This document shows, in pieces, positions 1 to 5,478 of a stretch of DNA of 8,155 nucleotides. The first letter of the stretch is position 1, and every line of letters begins with the position of its first letter. The stretch covers positions 1-8,155 of the forward strand of contig DATHET010000349.1 of assembly GCA_035490315.1 (NCBI GenBank), in the 5' to 3' direction. The position numbers were made by a program, and so were the translations under genes. Source of the DNA: JADJQU01 sp035490315. GTDB lineage: Bacteria; Planctomycetota; UBA1135; GCA-002686595. The notes below the pieces were generated by a model. That model was not told the DNA's origin, made no database searches, and saw only the letters and a list, made by a program, of their open reading frames with translations.

Positions 1-791
1 ACCAGTACCGCGCCTTCCTCGCGCGCGCCACGGACGAGCGCCAATTCGAAGGCATCGTCACGCGTCGCGATGCCACGGGCGTCGAGCTGCAACCGATCGG
101 CGGCGAGCGGATCTGGATCGATGCCGACGAGCTCGAATCGCTCGAGCCCTCGCCGCGCTCGACCATGCCCGAGGGCCTGCTCGAATCGCGCACGCTCGAG
201 GAGATCCGCGATCTGTTCGCCTACTTGAAGACTCCAGAGCTGCCCGCGGCTTCGCGCAGCTGGTCAGCGCTCTTCGGGCCCGAGGGCGTCCAAGGCTGGA
301 ACGGCGACTCCGCCGTCTGGAGCTTGCGCGCTTCCACGATGACCGGCCGCTCCGGTGGATTGCCGCGCAGCTCCTACCTGCTGGTGCCGATGCCGGCGCA
401 GGACATGCTGATCGAGTTCGACGTGCTATTGCCGCCCGGCGGCAACTCAGGCCTGTACTACCGCGCCGAGCGGCCGAGCGATCCGGCGCTCAGCGATCCG
501 AGCGGCCTGCAGGCGGACCTCGGACAGTCGTACTGGGGATCGCTGTATACCGGCGACGGCGCCACCCTCGCGAAGCCCGACGCGCAAGCCTTGGAGCCGG
601 CCCTCGATCGCAACGGCTGGAATCACGTCCTCGTGCGCATCGAAGGCGATCGGCATTCGATGGAGATCAACGGCTTCGAGACCTATTCACTGCAGTCCGC
701 TTCGAAGCCCGGGACGCTGTTCGGATTCCAGGTGCACCAGGGCAAGCCGATGGTCGTGCGGATCGCCAATGCGCGCTGGCGAGCTCCCTGA
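1..791 (+). CDS. PVC-type heme-binding domain / DUF1080 (3-keto-disaccharide hydrolase) fusion protein, C-terminal part
   Basis: This is the 3' part of a longer gene. It is open from the left edge (first whole codon at position 3) and yields 262 residues before TGA at 789-791. An ATG at 165 lies inside the domain and is not the true start. Residues 1-76 match the end of the Planctomycetes/Verrucomicrobia heme-binding domain (TIGR02603 type): a YRAFLARATDE strand, an EGIVT turn, and the hallmark MPEGL at 55-59 followed by a closing helix ending FAYLK. The CxxCH heme site of that family lies upstream, so it is outside the window and unconfirmed. From about residue 88 to the end is a DUF1080 domain, a concanavalin-like beta-sandwich: LFG...GWNGD...VWS, GNSGLYYR, LQADLG, GSLYTGDG, NGWNHVLVRIEGD, a MEING strand, and a final FGFQVHQGKPMVVRIANARW. 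DUF1080 proteins act on sugars, some on 3-keto-glycosides. The protein is probably exported, pairing a cytochrome-like module with a carbohydrate module. Confidence 0.88.
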   Translation, partial: QYRAFLARATDERQFEGIVTRRDATGVELQPIGGERIWIDADELESLEPSPRSTMPEGLLESRTLEEIRDLFAYLKTPELPAASRSWSALFGPEGVQGWNGDSAVWSLRASTMTGRSGGLPRSSYLLVPMPAQDMLIEFDVLLPPGGNSGLYYRAERPSDPALSDPSGLQADLGQSYWGSLYTGDGATLAKPDAQALEPALDRNGWNHVLVRIEGDRHSMEINGFETYSLQSASKPGTLFGFQVHQGKPMVVRIANARWRAP

Positions 792-850
792 TCAGGGGAT
801 ACTGCCCCGCATCGCTGTGCACAGCGATTCGGGACAGCATCGGATCAGGG
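790..850. repeat. 8-bp direct repeats GATCAGGG flanking the palindrome
   Basis: GATCAGGG occurs at 790-797 and again at 843-850, just outside the 44-bp palindrome. The left copy overlaps the TGA stop of the plus-strand gene (789-791) and is part of a 12-bp palindrome, CCCTGATCAGGG (786-797). The right copy contains the reverse-complement stop (TCA, 845-847) of the minus-strand gene. The arrangement resembles a target-site duplication around a 53-bp insertion. The same 8-mer also occurs inside genes at 2627-2634 and 7916-7923, so the match alone is weak evidence. Confidence 0.5.
798..841. repeat. 44-bp imperfect palindrome (hairpin) in the convergent gap
   Basis: The two 22-base arms (798-819 and 820-841) match at 19 of 22 positions with no loop. 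The central 18 bases, ATCGCTGTGCACAGCGAT (811-828), are a perfect palindrome. The mismatched pairs are 801/838, 805/834 and 810/829. In a minus-strand transcript the first two become U-G and G-U wobbles, so that RNA folds better than the plus-strand RNA. The hairpin lies after the stop codons of both convergent genes, so it may end or protect both transcripts. A T5 run at 852-856 follows on the plus strand, but it is 10 bases past the stem, so this is not a standard intrinsic terminator. It could instead be a REP-like or MITE-like repeat. Confidence 0.85.
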
Positions 851-3766
851 ATTTTTCATCATCTGCTCGAGCGAGTGCACCAGGCCGTTGAGCGGGTCGA
901 TCTTGCGCGCGCGCTCCAGCAGAGCCTTCGCCTCTTCGGGCTGGGCCAGGTTGACCAGGCACAGAGCCAGATTCGCGAGCACCGTCGGTGAATCGGGCAT
1001 CGTGACCAGCAAGGCCTGATACATGAGCTTCGCGCGCGCGAACTGGCTCTGGTCCAGCCAGGACTTCGCGACGCGGGCGGCATCCTCCGGCGAGCGGGAA
1101 ACCAGGAGGCGGATTGCCGCGTCCAGCTCTTCGGCATCCTGCGGCGGCACGGAGCCGAGCTGATCGGCGAGTGCCGTCAGATCGTCGGGCTCGTAGCCGA
1201 TCAGCAGCTCGTTCAAGGCGTAGGCCCTGACCGCATCCTGCTTGCTGACGAATTTCATTTTCTGCGCGCGCAGCGCCACAGCCTGGGGCTCGCTCCAGCC
1301 CCAGCTGCTGATCAGGCGCGCGACGAACCTTGGATCGAAGGCCGCGAAGATCGCGTCCTCGGGGCGCCGGGTCTTTTTCTGGCGCATCGCGAACAGGTCG
1401 CGCGGCGCCGCGAATTCCAGGCGCAGGTTGGCGTCGGTGTTGCGCTCGCCGCTGCCGACGGCCTTGCACAGGACCTGCAAGCCGTCGCGGTCGAGCATCA
1501 AGACGCTCAAGAGCAGGGCGCGCAGATCGCCGCTGCCGAAATGCTTGCGCATGTCCTCGCGCACGTCGGTGAGCTCGTCGAGCACGGCCTGCGAGCGATC
1601 GATGGATTCGCGAGGGGGAACGATGGGCTCGTTGGCGCACAGGAGCAGCGTGTCGTTCTCGTTGAGCCGCAAGAGGACGACTTGCGGGAATTCGCCGAGC
1701 GCCGTGTTCGCGATCAGCGCGTATTGCTGCGCCGAGAGACCGTAGGTCTGGACCCATTGCACGAACATTCCGTGGGGCGCGAGGCGGCTGTGGACGACCG
1801 AATAGAACTCGCTCGTGTACAGATTGGAGATGCCCGCGATCCAGGGATTGGACGGCTCGGAGATGATCAGATCCCAGAGCGTCGCGTGGGCCTGGACGTG
1901 GTTGCGCCCGTCGTCGAAGACCGTGTGGAAGCGCGGGGAGGCGTGGGGATCCTTGTTGTCCGGAGCGAAGCTTCGCGCCGCTTCGACGATCGCGGGCTCG
2001 AGCTCGCAGCAGGTGACGTCCGTTTGCGGGAATGAGAGCGCCGCGCCGACCGTGGTGCCCGAGCCCATGCCGATCACCAGCACGGACTTCGCGTCCGGCC
2101 GCAGCAGCAAGGGGAAATACGCAGCGCCCAGCTGCATCGGCATGTCGGACCAGTTCGAGGCGTCGACCTTGCCGTTGACGCGCACGCTCTTGATCCTGGG
2201 AGGCGCGCCCACCGTGGTCTCGTCGGCGTCGACCTCGAGGGCCAGCACGTTGGAGCTCGTGCCTTCCTTGAAATACATGATGCGCGAGCGATCGCCCGCC
2301 AGGGCTTCGTCCGTTCCGGGGACGTAGAGGTACAGACCGAGGTTGGTCGGGCGCGGATCGCTCGTGCGCCAGGGCAGGGCCAAGAGGGCGATCGCGGCCA
2401 CGACGATCACCAGCTCGACTTCGCGCGATTTCCAGCGCGGAGCGAGAGTGAGGGCCAGGGCGATCACGTAGCATGCGAGGGCCAGGACGAGCGTCCACTG
2501 CGATCCGATCCAGGGCACGAGCAGCGTGAAGGCGCACAGCGCGCCGAGGATCGAGCCCAGGGTGTTCCAGGCGTAGATGCGACCGACGCTCGCGCCTGCT
2601 TTCGCCGCATCCGTGCCGATCAGCGCGATCAGGGCCGGCAGAAAAATGCCCATCGCGAAGGTCGCGACGAGCTCCAGCGCCGCGCTGATGCCGCTGCACA
2701 GCATGGCGTTGAACCACGGATTCGCGCGCAGGTCCTGGAGCGAGCCCGCGAGCAGCGCGAGCCTGGGCTCGGCGATCCTTCCGGCGAGGGATCCCAATAC
2801 AAGCAGCAGGGTCGCGATCGCGATCCAGCGACGCGCATCGCCGAAGCGCCGCCCGAGCAGGGCAAAGCTCAAGGATCCGGCGCCGAGGCCGGCGATGAAC
2901 ACGACGACGAGTGCGGAGAAGGCGAAGGTCGTGGGACCGACGAGCAGGGCGAGCTCGCGGCCCCACAACATCTGCAGCGTCAGCGCTCCGAATCCGCCGA
3001 GCAGGGCGGCCGCGTTGACCGCGATCCGCGGAGCCGGCAGGTCGCCCGCAAGCTCGTTCGCTTCGCGGTCCGGCGCGCTCTCCCGCAGGTCGACAGCCCT
3101 CGGACTTTCCGCAGGTCCGCCGGGCTTCGCCTGGGCCCTGTCCATGATCAAAGCCATGGCGCCGATCGCCGCGCTGACCGCGGCGGTCGCGAAATTCGTC
3201 CCGTCCAATCCGATCGCCGGCAGCAGATGGAAACCCGCGATCCAGGCGCCGAGCGACGCGCCGCCGGCGTTGAACGCGTACAGCCAGGCCGTGGCGCGGC
3301 CGATTCCGCGCCCGCCGTTCGCGAGCCAGCGCACGAGCAACGGCAGGGTCGCTCCCATCAGGATGCAGGCCGGCGCGATCGCGAGGAACGTCGTCGCCAC
3401 GCGCACCGCGGTCAAAGCGAGCGAGTGTCCTTCGAGCACCGGCGTCGCCGCGGCCGCGATCTTCGCGCACAGCGGCGTGACCAGCGGCACGCACACGGCC
3501 CACAGCGCGATCCCGAACTCGCACAGCGCGTAGGCGAGCAGGGGTCGCCGCATGCGATCGGCGCGCGTGCCGAGCAACCAGGCGCCGAGGCCGAGGCCGG
3601 CGAGGAAGGAGGCGACCACGCTGGCCATCGCCAGCGAGCTCGAGCCCCAGACGTGAGCGAAGCGCTTGAACCAGAGCACCTCGTAGACGAGGCCGGCGGC
3701 GCCCGAGAGCACGAAGAACAGCGTGGCGCCGAGCTCGAGGGCGCGCGAACGGCGAGCGAGCGGCAT
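845..3766 (-). CDS. Fused MFS-like membrane / spermidine-synthase-like protein with C-terminal TPR
   Basis: This 973-residue protein has an N-terminal membrane half with about 12 or more hydrophobic segments between residues 12 and 467, interrupted by a polar linker at about 209-246. It opens with the FFVLSGAAGLVYEVLW signature of fused MFS/spermidine synthases. A Rossmann methyltransferase-like domain follows (about 475-715): VLVIGMGSGTT at 562-572 for nucleotide binding, an acidic CELEP at 587-591, DDGRNHV at 618-624, and LIISEPSNPW at 633-642. True spermidine synthases carry GGGDG and a catalytic Asp in a D-x-x-D-P motif. Here these are GMGSG and E-P-S-N-P, so aminopropyl transfer from decarboxylated SAM to putrescine is doubtful. 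Residues about 905-960 form TPR-like helices (FARAKLMYQALL, NLALCLVNLAQPEEAKALLERA), probably cytoplasmic. The ATG lies 3 bp after the stop of the upstream aminotransferase gene, which suggests coupled translation. The stop at 845-847 faces the palindrome. Confidence 0.9.
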   Translation of the reverse strand: MPLARRSRALELGATLFFVLSGAAGLVYEVLWFKRFAHVWGSSSLAMASVVASFLAGLGLGAWLLGTRADRMRRPLLAYALCEFGIALWAVCVPLVTPLCAKIAAAATPVLEGHSLALTAVRVATTFLAIAPACILMGATLPLLVRWLANGGRGIGRATAWLYAFNAGGASLGAWIAGFHLLPAIGLDGTNFATAAVSAAIGAMALIMDRAQAKPGGPAESPRAVDLRESAPDREANELAGDLPAPRIAVNAAALLGGFGALTLQMLWGRELALLVGPTTFAFSALVVVFIAGLGAGSLSFALLGRRFGDARRWIAIATLLLVLGSLAGRIAEPRLALLAGSLQDLRANPWFNAMLCSGISAALELVATFAMGIFLPALIALIGTDAAKAGASVGRIYAWNTLGSILGALCAFTLLVPWIGSQWTLVLALACYVIALALTLAPRWKSREVELVIVVAAIALLALPWRTSDPRPTNLGLYLYVPGTDEALAGDRSRIMYFKEGTSSNVLALEVDADETTVGAPPRIKSVRVNGKVDASNWSDMPMQLGAAYFPLLLRPDAKSVLVIGMGSGTTVGAALSFPQTDVTCCELEPAIVEAARSFAPDNKDPHASPRFHTVFDDGRNHVQAHATLWDLIISEPSNPWIAGISNLYTSEFYSVVHSRLAPHGMFVQWVQTYGLSAQQYALIANTALGEFPQVVLLRLNENDTLLLCANEPIVPPRESIDRSQAVLDELTDVREDMRKHFGSGDLRALLLSVLMLDRDGLQVLCKAVGSGERNTDANLRLEFAAPRDLFAMRQKKTRRPEDAIFAAFDPRFVARLISSWGWSEPQAVALRAQKMKFVSKQDAVRAYALNELLIGYEPDDLTALADQLGSVPPQDAEELDAAIRLLVSRSPEDAARVAKSWLDQSQFARAKLMYQALLVTMPDSPTVLANLALCLVNLAQPEEAKALLERARKIDPLNGLVHSLEQMMKNP

Positions 3767-3769
3767 CGC

Positions 3770-4954
3770 TCAGCTCGTCCCCGCGGCGAAGGCGCCCTGC
3801 GCGGCTTCGACTCCGCTGTCGAGCGGTGGCTCGCCCTCCGCGCGCAGCGAAGCGGCCAGGGCGTCGAGCACCAGCACGACATTGCGCAGGCTGGCGCCGC
3901 TGCCCATCATCCCCACGCGCCACAGGCGACCCTTCTGCGCTCCGAGGCCGCCGGAAATCTCGATCCCGTACTCGGCGAGCAGGCGCTTGCGCACGCGCAG
4001 ATCGTCGACGCCGGCGGGAATCCGGATCGCGGTGACCTGGCTCAGCGCGTCCTCATCGGGCACGAACAGCTCCAAGCCCATCGCGCGCACGCCGGCGCGC
4101 AGCGAGCGGCCGATGCGCGCGTGGCGCTCGAAGCGCGCTTCGAGTCCCTCGAGGTGCACCAGGCGCAGGGCTTCGTGCAGGGCGACCAGCAGATTGGACG
4201 AGATCGTGTGGTGGTAGCCGCGCTCGCCGCCCCAGAAGCGCATCAGGAGATTCATGTCGAGGTAGAAGCTCTGGACCGGTCGCGTGCGCGAGGCGATGCG
4301 CGCCTGGGCGCGCGGCGAAAACGTCACCGGCGCGAGCCCGGGTACGCAGGACAATCCCTTCTGCGAGCAGGAATAAGCCGCGTCGATCCCCTGCGCGTCG
4401 CAATCGACCGCCATGCAGCCCAGCGAGGTGACCGCGTCGACGACGAAGAAGGCGTCGAGCTCGCGCGCGAGCTGGGACAAGGGCGCGAGGTCCTGGCGCA
4501 CGCCGGTCGAAGTCTCGGCCTGCACGGCGCACACGAAGCGCACGCGCTCGGCGGCCGCGGCCTTGCGCAGTTTCGCCAGGTCGGCCTGGCGACCCCACTC
4601 GTGCTCCACGGCGATCACGCGCGCGCCGGCGCGCTGCGCGACGTCGACCATGCGCGCGCCGAAGAAGCCGCCGACCGCGACCAGCGCGACGTCGCCGGGC
4701 TCGATCAGGTTGACCAGCGCGCCTTCCATCCCGGAGCTGCCGGTGCCCGAGAAGGCGATGGTCCAGGGGCTCTCGCTGCCGTAGACCGATCGCAGGAGCG
4801 CAGAGATCTCGTCCTGCACCTGCAGCAGCAGCGGGTCGAGGTGGCCGATGGTCGGCTGGGCCAGGGCGCGCAACACCGAAGGGGCGACCGGGGAGGGGCC
4901 GGGGCCCAGGAGCAGCCGCTCGGGCGTGGTGAAGGCTTGGACCTGGGGGTTCAT
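3770..4954 (-). CDS. Class V aminotransferase, alanine/serine-glyoxylate aminotransferase family
   Basis: This 394-residue PLP enzyme is full length for its family and cytoplasmic. It would transfer an amino group from a donor such as alanine or serine to an acceptor such as glyoxylate or pyruvate. Family marks in order: LLLGPGPSPV (15-22 region), PTIGHLDP at 34-41, the cofactor phosphate loop SGTGSSGMEG at 69-78, QAETSTG at 145-151, VVDAVTSLG at 171-179 with the pyridine-N-binding Asp173, the Schiff-base lysine Lys199 in SCSQKGL, and WRVGMMG at 345-351 with the carboxylate-binding Arg346. The frame stays open to 5248, but the upstream part has no family similarity and crosses the divergent repressor gene, so the ATG at 4954 (MNPQVQ) is the likely start. 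It leads a two-gene operon with the spermidine-synthase-like gene. The last 25 residues are a non-conserved Ala/Gly-rich tail. Substrates cannot be told from sequence; phosphonate or other class V transaminase activity remains possible. Confidence 0.92.
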   Translation of the reverse strand: MNPQVQAFTTPERLLLGPGPSPVAPSVLRALAQPTIGHLDPLLLQVQDEISALLRSVYGSESPWTIAFSGTGSSGMEGALVNLIEPGDVALVAVGGFFGARMVDVAQRAGARVIAVEHEWGRQADLAKLRKAAAAERVRFVCAVQAETSTGVRQDLAPLSQLARELDAFFVVDAVTSLGCMAVDCDAQGIDAAYSCSQKGLSCVPGLAPVTFSPRAQARIASRTRPVQSFYLDMNLLMRFWGGERGYHHTISSNLLVALHEALRLVHLEGLEARFERHARIGRSLRAGVRAMGLELFVPDEDALSQVTAIRIPAGVDDLRVRKRLLAEYGIEISGGLGAQKGRLWRVGMMGSGASLRNVVLVLDALAASLRAEGEPPLDSGVEAAQGAFAAGTS

Positions 4955-5081
4955 GGACTTCCGCGTAGTTTGCCGCCCCCCGCGGCGAGGCGCGAACTCT
5001 CTGACGCCGCCCGCGCACTTTTCGCCAACGTCCTGCGACCGGCCTCGTAGCGAGTGGAAGCATCCCGCGCGAGCTACCCCG
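4955..5081. promoter_or_regulatory. Divergent intergenic control region (aminotransferase / blaI-like)
   Basis: This 127-bp gap must hold the start signals for the minus-strand aminotransferase operon and the plus-strand BlaI/M56 operon. Members of the BlaI family usually repress their own operon through dyad operators here. Two weak dyads are visible: AGTTTGC at 4967-4973 with GCGAACT at 4992-4998 (6 of 7 paired), and CTCG-TAG-CGAG at 5044-5054, 27 bp before the repressor start codon. The classical staphylococcal TACA/TGTA operator is absent. No confident -35/-10 pair or Shine-Dalgarno sequence is seen for the repressor. Confidence 0.4.
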
Positions 5082-5471
5082 ATGTCCCGCCGCAGTTCCA
5101 CACGACCGACCGACGCCGAGCTCGAGATCCTGCGCATCCTCTGGAGGCGGGGGATGATCTCGGTGCGCGAGGTCCACGACGAGCTGAACCTGACGCGGCC
5201 GACCGGGTACACCACGGCCCTCAAGCTGCTCCAGATCATGACCGACAAGCGGCTGGTGCGCCGCGACGAGAGCGGGCGGGCCCATCTCTACGAGGCTCTG
5301 GAGTCCCAGGAGGGAACCCAGGGACGGCTGGTCCGCGACCTTGCCGAGCGCGCCTTCGGGGGCTCGGCGGCCGAGCTGGTCCAGCGCGCCCTCAGCCAGG
5401 CGCCCGCCAGCGCGAACGAGCTGGCGACGATCCGCCTGCTGATCGAGGACCTCGAACGGCGCCAGCAGTAG
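5082..5471 (+). CDS. BlaI/MecI/CopY-family transcriptional repressor
   Basis: This is a 129-residue winged-helix repressor of typical family length. Residues 8-19 (RPTDAELEILRI) are the standard opening of BlaI proteins. The helix-turn-helix runs through ISVREVHDEL at 26-35 to the recognition helix TGYTTALKLLQIM at 41-53. The wing is LVRRDESGRAHLYEAL at 58-73. The C-terminal half, with AFGGSAAELVQRAL at 91-104, is the dimerisation region, and it includes the area cut in BlaI by activation of the partner peptidase. I chose the ATG at 5082 because only residues from there match the family, although the frame is open upstream to 4848. It sits 7 bp before the M56 peptidase gene, the standard repressor/sensor order. 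The regulated targets probably include its own operon and perhaps the divergent aminotransferase operon, but this is inference. Confidence 0.93.
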   Translation: MSRRSSTRPTDAELEILRILWRRGMISVREVHDELNLTRPTGYTTALKLLQIMTDKRLVRRDESGRAHLYEALESQEGTQGRLVRDLAERAFGGSAAELVQRALSQAPASANELATIRLLIEDLERRQQ

Positions 5472-5478
5472 CACCGCC

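Noticed and set aside
841..860. T-run at 852-856 as a classical intrinsic terminator for the plus-strand gene
   Set aside because: The T5 run starts 10 bases beyond the stem and lies in the minus-strand coding sequence (codons for Met-Lys-Asn-Pro), so the geometry is not that of a standard terminator.
792..3923. A very long open frame (1043 codons) on the minus strand overlapping the spermidine-synthase-like gene
   Set aside because: Its product is extremely Arg/Ala/Gly-rich with no hydrophobic pattern or motif. It is the out-of-frame reading of a high-GC gene whose true frame has clear family motifs.
3227..5050. A 607-codon plus-strand open frame opposite the aminotransferase and spermidine-synthase-like genes
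   Set aside because: Rich in Arg, Glu, Gln, His and Ala with no recognisable domain; it spans two well-supported antisense genes and their boundary. High GC content removes stops in this frame.
4955..5081. A classical staphylococcal-type BlaI operator (TACA...TGTA)
   Set aside because: No such core is present; only weak dyads of other sequence are seen, which are reported as tentative.
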